Origin: Neoceratodus forsteri
Taxonomy: Eukaryota; Chordata; Ceratodontiformes; Ceratodontidae
Direction: 5' to 3'
DNA: 64,000 nt
NCBI GenBank assembly: GCA_016271365.2
Contig: CM028129.1
Coordinates: forward strand, 847,114,501-847,178,500
Part shown: positions 1-12,283 of the stretch, piece after piece
How the letters are laid out: the number at the start of each line of letters is the position of its first letter
Numbering within the stretch: position 1 is the first letter of the stretch
Program-made: the position numbers and the translations under genes
Notes under the pieces: generated by a model
The model's input: only the letters and a program-made list of their open reading frames with translations
What the model was told of the DNA's origin: nothing
The model's database searches: none

Positions 1-660
1 AGAAAAAAAGAGTAGTTTATGGGTGTCAATCCCCTTTTTTTTGTTGTGTGTAAATGTGTGTATGCACAGTATGTGAATTGGTTATGAAATGTTGTAAAGA
101 AGTTAATTTCTCCATAAAGTTCAGATTTTATGGTCTATCCTATACACCATAGTTTGTAGAACTTAAAACCCTCATTGAAATTCAAGTGTCTTGCAAATTT
201 ACATCAATCCTCCCATCCCTTCTTCACCTCTTCTTGTCTTTCTCTCACTTGACTTCTTTTCCTCTTATCACCAGTGGATGTTTTTTTCTCTATTTCATTT
301 GGCTGATAGAAGGCATCAGCAATCAGCATCACCCCCTAACTTGCCATTCTGTTCATGGCTTCGCGGTGTGCATCATCTAACTCCTCTCCTTATGCTGGAG
401 GCCTGTACACTACTCTGGCATGGAGAGCAGTCTTAGATACTGTTTTCAGAGTGACACACAGTACCTCCAACATTTCCTTCTCCTCATGGTGCCCTTGTAA
501 CTACCCTGCCTTGATTCCCTCTCTCATTTAGATAATAGTGCCTTCTTCCTGCCCTGTCTCACTGGAACATAGAGTAGCCCAGTATGGCCATGTCTCAGCT
601 ACGGTGCTCAGTGGAACATGACTCTATAATGAGTGAGATATAAGTGAGAGAAAGACATTG
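1..660. other. Unassigned AT-rich sequence
   Basis: I see no recognisable gene, repeat end or palindrome here. Short open frames at 186-436 have no motif and look like chance frames in a pyrimidine-rich stretch. Confidence 0.5.
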
Positions 661-664
661 TAAG

Positions 665-1672
665 ATGGCATGGGTTGATGTTTCACTGTTATGCTGATGA
701 TACCCAGCTTTACCTGTCTTTTGCCCCAGACCAGGTTAGTGCTCTCTCGGTATTTGATAGCTGCCTCACTGAAATCCATGATTGGATGAATTCAAGCTGG
801 TTAAAGTTGAACGCTGGTAAGACCAAGGTTATGGTAGTGGACCCAGGTCGCAGGATAGAGGGGTTGAGGTCTGATCAGCCTCCTGGTTTATTCCTGGGGG
901 GAGGGATTAGATTCTTACCTCTGAACGAGTGTGTAACCTGGGAGTGGTACTTGACAATGGGCTGACCCTTTGTCATCAGGTGTCAGAAGTCATTAAGTCT
1001 GCATTTTACCATCTCAGAAACATTGCCAGGGTGAAACACCTTGTTCCATCTGGCGATTTACCTGTGTTGGTCCACGCCTTCATGACCTCTCGCCTTGACT
1101 ACTGCAACTCCCTGTACCTGGGGCTTCCTGGGGTTGATATCTGCCACTTGCAGCTAGTGCAGAACGCTGCTGCTAGATTTTTGATAGTGGTATCAAGAAG
1201 GATGCATATTACCCCTGTTTCGCTCAATCTGCACTGGCTGCCAATACAGTGGTGGATCACCTTTAAAGTAGGTCTTTTGACTTTCAAAGCCCTGCATGGA
1301 CTTGGCCCCAACTACTTGAAAGAGCTTCTGATTCCCTACAGCCCTGTACGACAGCTCTGTTCAGCTGACGAGAGTTGTTGGAAGTTCTGAGGGTTATTTT
1401 AAAATCTTCTGGGGCTCGGGCTTTTATGTTTATAGCCCCGACCCTCTGGAATTCTCTGCCTCGCCAGCTTTGGGAATGCATGACTGTGGAGATTTTCAAG
1501 CGGGAACTTAAGACCCATCTTTGGTGTCAAGACCTGAGATTTTATTTTTATTCTGACTTTATATACGTACTTTTCTGATTTTACTGTTTTTGTACAGTGC
1601 CTTGGTGCTTGAAAGGCACTTAATAAATAAAGTTTTACTATTATTAATATTTTTATTATTATTATTTATAAT
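665..1672 (+). mobile_element. L2-like LINE, 3' fragment of ORF2 plus 3' tail
   Basis: A 5'-truncated non-LTR retrotransposon that starts just before reverse-transcriptase catalytic motif C. The YADDTQLYLS motif (about 690-720) is intact. The C-terminal domain follows with LGVVLD, SRLDYCNSLYLGLP, LQLVQNAAARFL, NLHWLPI and LWNSLPRQL, ending with FKRELKTHLW. These are typical of L2-type LINEs. The reading frame shifts near 930 and 1,375, so no protein can be made. The 3' end has the L2-style ending in which AGTGCCTTGG and AAAGGCACTTAATAAATAAA precede a run of ATT repeats (1,640-1,672). Only about 300 of some 1,000 or more residues remain. The endonuclease and first half of the RT are absent. 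Confidence 0.85.
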
Positions 1673-2825
1673 GGCCAATAAATCCTGGTCAGCTTCCACC
1701 ATGATGGCTTCAAAGTTTGAAATGTTTTTTTACAAGACTCTTTACATTGGTAAAAATGGCTGTCTTAGTACTGAGGCATACAGGGGATGAAGGGCCAGCA
1801 GTATCCTAACCAATACAACCATGTTGGTGGTGACGAACCTGGCCACATTAAATATATCAGGAAGGTTTTTAGACAGTAAAGCTACTATATGGCTGAGAAT
1901 AGCCAGTATTCCCCCACAAATTCATTCTTGTTAAATGCAGTATTTTTTCTTTGATGATCTTCACGTTGACCTGATTCAAAATAACTGCATCGCTAACATT
2001 TCTTGTACTCAAACCAAACTGAAATCCTGACTGCAGCAAGTGTAACCAATTATTTTTTATGCTCATGAGCTCATTACTGCCAAATTAATATACTTATTTT
2101 AAATAAAATAAAAGTGTTATTGTTTGTGTGATCACCTTTGTTTTTCTTTGCTACTTTTTCTGTCTTTGCTGCTCACAACTTGCATTGTAAGTAGTGCTGC
2201 TAGACTATAATTTTTGCTTGGTTGTATTAAGCCCTTGTCTGTGGGGGTACATTTTGTTCTGCCAGTATCCCTTAATTGAGTTATTGCTTGTTTAAAACAT
2301 GCCCAGAGACCACTCTTTTTGTCAGTTAAACTTTTATTGAGTATTTGCTTTCAGGAAGAATTTACAGGTTAAATCTTCTAGGGTGTTTATACAAGGATGT
2401 AATAACATCTGTCGCTCAATATACACATTTGGGATTATTTTTTCACTGCATAATATTGCATTTCCTAACAATGTTGGGGTTGTTATGAGGCATTCTTACA
2501 TAAGGCCACATCATAATAACTTCAAATATAAATTGTTGTTGTGTTACATATCCCCTGAAGGCTTTTACACCCCCAAAGCAGTTGTAATAGTTAAAGTAAA
2601 CAACATCCTCTGAATTTCAGGGCAGTTTGAGTAGGTCCTTGGAATGAGGGACAGTGTTATTAGTGATATTGATTGGACATACAGAATGTACTGTTCCAGT
2701 TCATAGTGGGATGTTTCCACCTAGTAAGTTTCAAAATGCTGAATTCTAGTGTGTGATGCCAGGTATTATAAAGCCTGTCGCCATTCATTGTACACACGAA
2801 TGTACAAACATACTGTATGATGAAG
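1673..2825. other. Unassigned AT-rich sequence
   Basis: No open frame with a recognisable motif, no clear repeat end and no palindrome seen. It may be old repeat DNA that has lost its identity. Confidence 0.4.
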
Positions 2826-3530
2826 CCATCAGATAAAGGCCTATCAGCCTATCGAGTCTACTCGATTGTCCAGCACTCAGTGTTGTACATTGATGTTGAC
2901 CCCCCTCCCCTCACAACCCATTCCTCATCAGTCAAACCTACCATTTCCAATTTCCACCTTCCTTATTTTTATTCTGCCCTTTAGTTTATTCAGACCCATG
3001 GGAATCTCCCCGTTGATGCCCTCAAAGCCAGCTCATCAGGTAGAGCATTCCATGCTGTCACCACCATTTCTGTGTGAAAATTCCACCTCATCTCCTTTCT
3101 GAACCCCCCAATTTTAGAATATATGATCTTGTAATTCACTCCTTTCTAATGTTAAAAAACTGCCTCATGCCTTACTCTAATAATGCCCTAGTATTTAAAT
3201 GTCTCAATCATATCTCTCCTGTCCATGCTGTCCTCAGGAGAATACATATTGAGCATCTGTGGCCTATCATCATAGCGCTTAACCCTCTATCCATTCAGTA
3301 TCTTGGTATCTTTTTTCTGCACCCCCTCCAACAATCTGTTGTCCTTTTTAAGCTGGGATGCCATAACTCCAAGCAGTACTCCGAGTGAGGCCGTACCAAC
3401 ATCCTGTACAGTGGCAGAATCACATCATCACTCCTTGAGATGATTCCCCTAGCTATAGACCCCATCACCCTATTAGCCTTTGATGCCAATTTCCTACACT
3501 GTTCAGACTAGCACCCCCAGAACTTTTACC
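2826..3530 (-). mobile_element. CR1-like LINE, 3' fragment
   Basis: On the minus strand, 3,489-3,295 reads ANRVMGSIARGIISRS then LYRMLVRPHSEYC and LWHPSLKRT. This is the CR1 RT C-terminal signature around LVRPHLEYCVQFW. Downstream, after frameshifts, come remnants of FKYLNTR and of the terminal FFTQ..VD.WN segment (about 3,240-3,060). The lowest coordinates (2,826-2,875) hold a diverged CR1 3' tail that reads as 'cagataaaggcctat' on the plus strand. It is 5'-truncated with several frameshifts and stops, and is not coding now. Confidence 0.7.
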
Positions 3531-3664
3531 TCAACAGATAGCCATAATTGCCCCCCTGAAGTCCAGTAGTCTTGTTTTTGTATGTCTTGACTCTACAGCT
3601 ATGTTTATCGTGAACAACACTGTTTGGTAGTCACTTGTTCTCAGACAGCTACCCTCTTTGACTT

Positions 3665-4760
3665 TGAAGGTAGATAAGGACCGCTTGGTTCACCCAGTCT
3701 GCCCATTTACCTACCTACTGGATAAACTGCGGATATTAGTTAACCAATAGCCAACTTCTTCCTAACCTCCAACAGGGAGGCAGTTTAGCACAGTAGTTTA
3801 AGGCTCTGAGCTGCAAATCTGGTGACACCCAGCAGACCAGACCTGGGTTTGAATCCCACAGCTTCCACTTGAAGACTGTGTGACCCTGAGCAAGTCACTT
3901 AACTTCCCTGTGCTCCCAGGTCGCACCTGTAAAAAAGCTTTCAGCTTAGTGTGCTAGTCCTGGTTAAACAACTAACCAAAAAAAAAAAAAAAATTGCCTA
4001 CATCTGTCCCATGCATTCTTGAATTCCCCCACTGTTTTTGACCCCACAACCTCCTCATGAAGGCTGTTCCATGTGTCCACCACCCTCTCTGTGAAAAATA
4101 GTTCCTCATGTTGCCCCTAAACCACCCCCCATCTTCAAATTGTGCTCCCTTGTTCTTGCACATATCTTTTTCTGAAAGATGCTACCCTCTTGGACTTTGT
4201 TGTTTCCCTTGATGTACTTGTAAGTTTCTATTATGTCCCTCCTCTCCCTCCTATCCTTGAGGGTATACATATTAAACCTCTTTAGTCTCTCTTCATTTGG
4301 CTTATGGTGCAGACCCTGCATCATTTTAGTTGCCCTCTTCTGGACTGCCTTCATCCTGTCTATGTTCTTGCAGAGATTAGGCCTCCAGAATTGCATGCAG
4401 TACTCCAGATGGGGTCTCACCAACTGTCTGCACAGAGGGATAACAACTTCCTGTTTTCTACTTATGATGCCTTTCCCTATCCATCCCAGTATCCCACTAG
4501 TCCTTCTAACTGCCTTCGCATGCTGCTTGCTTACCTTTAGGTCATCTGATATGACTACCCCATGTCCCTTCACATTTTTGTTGTTGTTAGTACCTCCTCC
4601 CCATTCATAGTCTTCCCCTGGTTTTGTGTTTCCCAGGTGCATTACTTTGCACTTCTTTGCATTGAATCTAAGCTGCCGTACTTTTGACAATTTCTCCAAC
4701 CTTGCCAAGTCTCTTCTCAGACCATAGCTTTCAGCCTCAGTGGGGTTCTGTACCACATAT
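3665..4760 (-). mobile_element. CR1-like LINE, 3' fragment, interrupted by a SINE
   Basis: The longest open frame (4,756-4,106, minus) covers the RT thumb and C-terminus: RFNAKKCKVMHLG, then GVVISDDLKVSKQ, IISRKQEVVIPL, LVRPHLEYCMQFWRP, VQKRATKMMQGLHH, EERLKRFNMYTLKDRRERRD and TREHNLKMGGG. A frameshift near 4,120 leads to the terminal segment around RGWWTHGTAFM (4,100-4,030). The core catalytic RT motifs lie upstream and are missing. The 3' UTR tail appears to continue below the SINE at 3,774-3,994, where 3,665-3,760 carries a CR1-like tail (gcagactgggtgaacc on the minus strand). The large single frame suggests moderate age. Confidence 0.8.
3774..3994 (+). mobile_element. MIR-like (CORE-type) tRNA-derived SINE
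   Basis: A pol III-type head ends in the B-box-like gggtttgaatccc (3,845-3,857). It is followed by the strongly MIR-like stretch 'gactgtgtgaccctgagc' and 'aagtcacttaacttccctgtg' (3,873-3,911). The element ends in A16 (3,979-3,993). It lies in the 3' part of a CR1 copy on the opposite strand. The similarity to MIR is from memory of the consensus. The body after the core is short compared with MIR, so it may be another CORE-SINE family. Confidence 0.75.
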
Positions 4761-5365
4761 GGTGAATTTTATTATGTACGAGGTTGTCCCGCTGAACTTT
4801 GCATTCCCTATAAAGCAGTGTTCAGCATTGGTGCCACTCATCATCATCATTAATTTGTACCTGTAGGATGCTTTGCAAATGCATCTTAGCCTGTGAGTGT
4901 TGGGTGGGGGTGCGGGAGTGTCATCCACCAAGTCTCTCAACAGTTTTTGCACTATGGCTGCTCTACCCTTATAAAATGGCATGGTAAAATACAGTAATCT
5001 GATTGGCTCTTATTTATGTGTAAAATATAGTTTACACATGGTTAAAAAAAGGACTGCTCAGCAGTAAAGAGTCTGGAACCCAGATCAATGGACATTTGGA
5101 ACACAGGCATTTCAGTAAGCTCCCTACTGCCAGAACTGATCTTCCATCACAAACATGGCTGCTACCTTTACACTGTAAAAAAAACTTCAACTGGTCCCTA
5201 AAAATAAAACTACCTTAAATAAAAAATAAAACAAATTAATTAAATGTTGTTTCCCTGATTATCACACTCTGCTCATATACATAATCAAATTAGAAACTAG
5301 AATAAGTATTGTTTATAGTTTTCCTTACAACTGTTTCTTTGCTGGCAGTGAAAACACCCCATTCT
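4761..5365. other. Unassigned sequence between CR1 and hAT
   Basis: No gene or repeat end identified. There is a short (cat)n run at 4,840-4,852 and an A/T-rich stretch at 5,175-5,260. Confidence 0.4.
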
Positions 5366-5369
5366 GTCT

Positions 5370-6890
5370 TTACTAGTGGTGGGTGAAGTGGGTTCAATCA
5401 GCTCCGTGAAGCGATTCGTGGAGCAAAGGCGGATTCGCGGAGTGCTCCACAATGCGAAGCAGAGTACTTCACATTATAATGAGGAACGCGAAGTCCATTG
5501 GAAGCAATGACTTCACATTACTCCGCCTCCCCAGGCCACTACTCTGCCAAATTTAAGGTGAAGTGCATTGCAGGCAGTGCACTTTGCCTCACTTCACCTT
5601 GTTTTTGAGCTCCAAAGGCGAATTTTGTAGTGATTCATGGGATTTCAGGTCACATGGGCTTAATATTGATCTGCACAGCCTCAGTTTGGGGTAGTATGAG
5701 TAGGAAGGAGTAGGAGACAGTGTGCTCTGATAGCTGTCTGTGATAGGAATCTTGTAAAAGCTGTTCAAAAAGCATTTTTGCTTTTTTTTCTGGCCTCCAG
5801 CTTTAGTTCATTGATTGTAGGAAACCCTCCTGTGCTCATATCATCGAGCATTTTTGTTTTTGTGTATTTCTGGAATGTTAATTTACAACATTGACTGTGT
5901 GTGGTGAAAGACAGTGAAAGTGTGCTTTGGGGGATGGGCGTATCTATGGTGTAGGTAGATTTAAGTTGGAGAAATAGTGATTTCTTTGTTTTTTGGTTAT
6001 ATTTTTGTTCTATGACTGTGTTAATGTACACACATAATATTGTCAGTAATAGTAGAAATTTTCTTGCTGTTTGTTGTGTGGATGTGGTGCAGCAGTTCAT
6101 AAGTTCAGGTTTTTTACATTACAAATTTACAATTCGTAATGTGGCATAGTACTGAACTTTTGCATTTGCGACGCATTCCTCATTCAGCATTGTATACAGA
6201 CTGTTCTGTGTGTGAGTGTGTGTGCAGTGTTGCTTGTGTCAAATAATACACCTTTTATTGTGCCACAGACTAGTATAATTGCAAGCACAGCAGTGTGAAC
6301 CTGCTATCCTCTGCAGCTGCCTGATATTGTACTGCGATTGTATCTGTTCTTAGTTTTGCTGCTTGTAGTGCCATATAAATCAGCACTGTCTGTATTCAGT
6401 GCTCCACCCCACCCCCATGTTCAAAATGTACTTTTTGCCAGATTGGATTGCTTTTGTGACCTCATCAGCACCACTAGTTACTGAATTTGTTTTAATTCTG
6501 TGACAGTCTCAGAGTAGTCTCTTATCTGTTGCTGAAGCCACAGTTGTTTATTTGGCTTCACATCCAGTGTCCCTCCAATCAGAAAGTAAACATATCAAAA
6601 TCTGAATTTGGTTATAATATTTGTGGTTGAGCCCTCAAAATGCCTGCAAAGAGACGTGCAAGCAAAGCTGTTTCTCGCCATGGCAATGTTGGCAGTAAGA
6701 TGGTCTGTGGGCGTGGTAGTAGTACACAGATGCAGAAGTGCATTGCTGATGTGAGGAAAGGTACTTCTCCTGCAATGTTTTTTACATTCAGTAGCTTCAC
6801 TCATAGTTGGAGGAGATGATGTTTTCCTAGCCGGTGGTGTTAGTGTTACTGGTGTAAGTGGTGGTGGAGGTATATTAGTATTGTTGCGTC
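5370..6890 (+). mobile_element. hAT transposon: 5' subterminal and promoter region
   Basis: Directly upstream of the transposase frame lies a segment (5,385-5,640) crowded with short gcgaag/gaagt words and their complements: tgaagcgattc, atgcgaagc, aacgcgaagtcc, gacttcacatta, cttcacct. Clusters of this kind near the ends of hAT elements are where transposase binds, so I infer this is the 5' end. The outermost bases tagtggtggg (5,376-) look like a hAT terminal repeat, but I could not pair them with an 8-bp duplication. A similar word cluster occurs on the far side of the BED-finger ORF at 21,400-21,540. Confidence 0.5.
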
Positions 6891-6900
6891 AAGTTCTAAT

Positions 6901-9900
6901 TTGGACCAGTGTACCGTATCCAAAAATATTGAGTGTGAAGCAGTGCAAGTGAGTGGCAGCATAGATGATGTCATACTTCCCAGTAACATCCCAGTAACTG
7001 AACCTGAGGATTCTGATGATCATGTCAACGATAGCATACAATGTGATATTCCATCCACCGTGACAATGTCACGCATTTTCCATGCAGTGATTCACAGTGT
7101 GGTGAAAAAATATCAGGTGCTGGTGGTGAAGATGCTGATGATGATGATGGTGATGTTGCTGTTGTCGCAACATGCAGTCCATGTGCTAGTATCCAAGCAG
7201 AAGATGTGGATATATGTGTGACATTGATGAATTTGAGGATGATGATGTAATTGACCTCAGTTGGGAACCGGAGAAAAAGAAATTAAAAGTGGTTGTGTCT
7301 GAGTCTGTTTGTAGGAATCCTCCCCTGTAAAAACTTGTGATCTACCAGTTTTAGTTGATGATGATGATGACCCAGTAATCAATATGATAGGTAGTCATGG
7401 TGGTCAGTTGCAGTCCAGGTTTGCAGTGCCCAAAACATCACGTGCCCCCCCCCCACTTCAGTGCTTAAAATAACAGACTTAAATAAGCCACATCATGGAC
7501 ATGTTAAAAGCAGAGCATCACAATCCCTTGTTTGGGATTTTTTTGTTCAAGATGCAAATGATGATTCAGTTGCAACCTGCCAGGTTTGCCATGTGCGTGT
7601 GAGTCGAGGTAAAAAGGGGATCCATCTGGGCACAGGAGGACAGCGTACGCATCTTAAGAATAGGTACTTGGCACTGTGGACCCAGCACAAGCTGGCAGCT
7701 AATTCCACAGTAGGGTGTTCACCCGCATCACCGGCAACCATAGCCAGCATGTTATCCCCTTCCATGACTGTTAAGCCCAGTAGGAAATTAAATGTGTACA
7801 GTAGTGTGGTAATAAGACCAGAGGATTACTACAGGCATGATGAGGTGGAGGACCATAATGACTTTGAAATGTTGTCCAGTGCTGGTGAGAGTAGCAGTTT
7901 TTGTGGTGGTGGTGGTGGTGAATGCAGTATGTCTAGTGCAAGTGGTACATCAAACCTGGTTGGCAAATCTGGCAAAATAACTGCATTTCTGGGTTTGTCA
8001 TCATCACCTGTGCAACTGTCTTCATCAAATGTCCACACTCCATGCCCTGCCAATGCCATTCATCACAGAGCACAACCATTTGTGATCAACACACCCCATG
8101 TAAAACATTTAAGTCAGCCCACGTTACAGAGTGTTTTTGCGCATAAGCTGAAATACCCCCCGAATCATACAGTGTCACGTGAACTCAATGCTGCTGTAGC
8201 GGAAATGCTGACAATTGATCTTTTGCCCTTCTCCTTTGTGGAGAATTCTGGGTTCCAGCGGTTTGCTGCACGTGCCTGTACAAAATGGAAAGTCCCATCC
8301 AGGACACACTTTTCTACCTGTGCTGTCCCAGAGTTGTTCCGCACTGTGTCCGACTCAATAAGACATGCCCTTCAACATTTCTCCTCTTCATTCATCCATT
8401 TAAGTATGGATATGTGGACAAGTGGCAAAACAGTGGGGAGTTTATATTTGTGTATAACTGGACACTGGTCGCAGGTGCCAGGTTTTTTTTGTGATTTTAT
8501 TAGTGTGAATAATCAGTGCAGTAAGGTGGATTGTCACGGTAGCAATCTTCCAGGAGTTCGACAGCATGCAACGATTGCTATGCACAGTGTGACCTGTTCA
8601 CACACTGATGAGAACATATTGGACATGGTACTGCCTGAAATTGACAGATGGTTAAACCCTCTGTCCCTGAGAGCTGGGTTCATAGCAAATGACAATGGGT
8701 CAAATGTGGTGAAATGCATTACGAATGGTGTTTTTTTTCATGTTCCATACATGGCCCACTGTTTAAATCTTGTGGTTCAGGAGTTTCTGCAGCACCCTAA
8801 TGTAAAGGAAATGCTGACCGTTACATGACGTATGTGCTCTCACTTTTCAAGATCTGGAAAGGCCCATGACCAACTGCGGCAGTTGCAGATACAAAACAGC
8901 TTGCCTTAGCACCGCTTGAAGCTGGAAGTTGTCACCCAATGGAACTCCACTTTATACATGGCAGAGAGGTTGTATGAACAATACAAAGCCATCTCAGAAT
9001 ATCTTGTTATGCACACTAGCCGTGAAAGTTCCAGGGCCTCCATGTCTAAGACGACTGAACAGTGGTGCCTCATGGACTTTGTAATAACAATTTTGTGGCC
9101 CTTTGAACATGCCGCACAGGCAGTGAGTGGTGAGTCTACTTCCATTAGCCAATCAATTCCACTGCTGCAGGTGCTGAGGCAGACATTGGTGAATGTACAG
9201 CATGGCCTTGATGTTGCCAGAAATGGTGGTAGTAGTATGTTGCTGCAGCACATGTTGACAGTATTCGACCAGAATCATCACGTTGTGAGCATTCAGCATA
9301 GTGACAACTTTGCCATAGCAACAATGCTGGACCCATGATACAAATGTGGAATTGCATCAGTACTGGAGGGAGGGCCTGAATAGGTAAAAATATCAGTGGT
9401 CAACTGGTGCGCTTGGTTCATGGGGCACAGAAGTCATGTGCCAAGGTCAGCAAACCTCAGCAGCATAATCCAGCTGAAGGTGTACCTGGAGGACCATCAA
9501 GCATATCTTGCAAGGGGAAGGGGACTGCAGTTCCAGGTGGTCTGTCATCCAAAGTGGGTGGTGTCAACTCGCTTTGGGAGGCTTTGTCCAAAGGGGGTAT
9601 TTGTGAAATAAATGATTTGGGAGAACAGGATGATGCATCAACAATTGAACTTAGTGCAGCATGGAGAATGGTCGAGTCATATTTGTCTGAAAACAGGCAT
9701 CTGACAATAACCGAAGACCCTCTTTTGTACTGGAGTGGAAAGGTCAGTGAATGGTCAGAGCTGAATACAGTGGCATTGAAGTAACTCACATGCCCACCCT
9801 CCAGTGTAAGTGTTAAGAGGGTATTCAGCTCAGCAGGTGCAATAGTCAGGGATCATCGGACAAACCTGTCTCCTGCAAATGGTCATTTGCTAACAGTCAT

Positions 9901-10159
9901 TAAAATGAATGAGAGGCACATACCAACAGGGACTGCAACCTCAGTATTCATACCGCGGTCTAGTCATGATGGTCTTGCTGATGTGGAAATGGAGCATCCT
10001 GGTGGCACTGGCAGTGGCTGCCTGAAACGGCCCACCACTGACATAGATTACGACACAATGGAGAAAGAATTTCCCAGTGGTCAGACTTCAGACATCGATG
10101 ACTGTGAGGGCAGCTTTCTTTATGAGGATGATGATGTGGTTAATATTGGCAGGTTTTAA
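6901..10159 (+). pseudogene. hAT transposase with BED zinc finger (broken)
   Basis: The main frame (7,461-8,828, 455 codons) begins with a BED finger: SLVWDFFVQDAND, then CQVC (residues 40-43) and GTGGQRTHLKN (His64). The position where the second His is usual reads Tyr, so zinc binding may be lost. The RNase H-like core follows: MDMWTSGKTVGSLYLCITGH (first Asp near residue 317), then NDNGSNVVKC (near 410) and MAHCLNLVVQEF. After a break near 8,830 the product continues at 8,916-9,338 (EVVTQWNSTLYM, ILWPFEHAAQAVSGE, ending ATMLDP followed by TGA where CGA is expected). It resumes at 9,407-9,784 and ends with the dimerisation segment EDPLLYWSGKVSEW, LTCPPSSVSVKRVFSSAG and NLSPANGHLL, then an acidic tail to 10,159. 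An acidic N-terminal part (6,901-7,300) is also frameshifted. At least four breaks mean no active transposase. Confidence 0.88.
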
Positions 10160-10165
10160 CTGAAG

Positions 10166-10815
10166 TTTTTAAAAGGCGGTGTGCCCCCTCGGACCACCTC
10201 CACTGAGACTGATGTTAGCCACTGCCACCATGAGTCTGTCTGCCCCCCCGGACCACCACCACCACCAGGACTGATGTTAGCCACTGCCACCATGAGTCTG
10301 CCTGCCCCCCAGACCACCACCACCAGGACTGATGTTAGCCACTGCCACCACTGCCACCATGAGTCTGTCTGCCCCCCCGAACCACCACCACCACCACCAC
10401 CGGGACTGATGTTAGCCACTGCCACCATGAGTCTGTCTGACCCCTGAACCACCACCACCACTGGGACTGATGTTAGCCACTGCCACCATGAGTCTGTCTG
10501 CTCCCTCGGACCATCACCACTGGGACTGATGTTAGCCACTGCCACCACTGCCATCATGAGTCTGTCTGCCCCCGAACCACCACCACCACTGGGACTGATG
10601 TTAGTCACTGCCACCATGAGTCTGTCTGCCATCGGACCATCACCACTGGGACTGATGTTAGCCACTGCCACCATGGGTCTGTCTGACCCCCGGACCATCA
10701 CCACCGGGACTGATGTTAGCCACTGCCACCATGAGTCTGTCTGACCCCCGGACCACCGCCACCACCAGGACTGATGTTAGCCACTGCCACCATGAGTCTG
10801 TCTGGACCACCACAT
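10166..10815. repeat. Minisatellite, 10 units of 57-77 bp
   Basis: The core 'gactgatgttagccactg' + 'ccaccatgagtctgtctg' recurs with starts near 10,207, 10,269, 10,327, 10,404, 10,465, 10,524, 10,593, 10,650, 10,708 and 10,769. Between cores lies a variable run of cacc/ccg that explains the length changes. It begins directly after the hAT stop codon. Long open frames through it on both strands are by-products of the repeat. Confidence 0.95.
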
Positions 10816-11810
10816 CCATAAGACAGAGCCACAAAGCTTCTTAATATTTAAATCATAAAGCGAGTATGTGTACTCACGTTTGTCATGTTGCTTCACTTCC
10901 TTTAGTTGTATGTTTTATTTTCTATAGCTTTTCATAGCCGCAATGGTAAAACACATACAGTACACTTCTTTTGATTCTTTTACAGGGTAACAAAAAAAGG
11001 CTCCATTGCTAAAACTCATTGGGAATGGTACTGTAGCTGTACCGTACAGAGAGAAAGCAATGTAATATCCATGTGAAATCCATTCTGGTAAGTATGAAGA
11101 ATTTATTTCATCCGTTTCATTGTTTTGTAAAGACTGCAGCAAATATTGCAAACAGGTTGTGTCAGCTGACAAGATGTGGGTTTGAAATGTAACTTGACTT
11201 TAGGGATTGAGATTTGAGAACCAGGAAGGGACACATAACAATTAAGTTGTAAGAAGTCATTCATTTCTTTTTTTAGGAAACTTCCAGATGCTTTGTTGTT
11301 CTGACAAAGTGGCCTTATCCAAACAAGTTCTTCAACATCAGTCCCCCCCCGGGCTGGGGCGCACATGCAACAAGCAGAAGTCGTTTCATTAGATGACCAT
11401 GACCATCATTAACAACCAGACTTGAGAAGGATGCAGATGAAATCTATGAAGAAGTAACAAAATAAGAAACCAACAATGTTTCCCCCACCCAAAAAAAAAT
11501 ACTTACCTTCATGTGCTTGAGAGTTATTCATTGCAAATTTTTATGCAAAAAGTTTTCATCGAGCACTGAAATGTGCACACCAACAGTATCTGTGACCTGT
11601 GATACAGAACAATACCATGAGTACATGTCCATGTCAACCCCCCTCACCTACAAAATACAGAAATATATATCTATATATATCAACTCACCAAGCCTACTAT
11701 TAGTGTACAGACAAAGGGCACCCTTTCATCCAGTTGAGATGATCACATTGCATTTGCTCGAATCGCAGCACACATTGCGCCAGCAACAGTTCACTCACGG
11801 TCATCATTTT
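10816..11810. other. Unassigned sequence after the minisatellite
   Basis: No recognisable coding motif. It could hold the 3' end of the hAT element, but no terminal inverted repeat was found. A cccccccc run lies at 11,342-11,349. Confidence 0.4.
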
Positions 11811-11814
11811 ATTC

Positions 11815-12245
11815 TGGGGCACTGCACGCATGAGTGACTGCACAATAAATTCTGAGGGACTTTGCATGTGGTGTGATGATCCCATTTCACTTCCATAGCA
11901 CTTGCCAATTTTCTGGACACAAGGCGGATGCATTTTGGGCATGTAGAAAAAATCTGGGGCCTCTGTGTATCCACTGCGTGCATGAGTGACTGTGCAATAA
12001 ATTCTGGGGGACTTTGCATGTGGTGTGATGATCCCATTTCACTTCCTTAGCACTTGTCAATTTTCTGGACACAAGGCGGGTGCATTTTGGGCATGCAGAA
12101 AAATCTGGGGACTCTGTGGGACCACTGCATGTCTGAGTGACTGCACAATAAATTCTGGGGGACTTTGCATGTGGCGTGACGATCCAATTTCACTTCCTCA
12201 GCACTTGTCAATTTTCTGGACAGAAGATAGATGCATTTTGTGTGT
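11815..12245. repeat. Tandem repeat, about 2.9 units of 151-152 bp
   Basis: Three successive copies begin with actgc(a/g)(c/t)g.(a/c)tgagtgactg at 11,821, 11,973 and 12,124. Each runs through ataaattctg.gggactttgc, gatcccatttcacttcc and 'attttctggacacaaggcgg'. Divergence between units is low. The third copy is the most changed at its end. Confidence 0.93.
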
Positions 12246-12283
12246 TGTGATTGTGAGCACATAATGTCATACTTAAATTATAA

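Noticed and set aside
5376..6478. A separate MITE bounded by tagtggtg and caccacta
   Set aside because: The 8-base inverted match is short, the flanks show no shared duplication, and the hAT promoter region appears to continue past it.
7140..7240. Met-rich frame near the start of the hAT region
   Set aside because: It comes from a gatgatgat run. The acidic reading in the other frame (EFEDDD) fits the transposase N-terminus better.
10156..10744. Long open frames (up to 182 codons) in the minisatellite
   Set aside because: They exist on both strands and simply translate the 57-77-bp repeat. No start context or domain.
11815..12245. CRISPR-like array
   Set aside because: The 152-bp unit has no separate spacers. 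It is an ordinary tandem repeat in a eukaryotic context.
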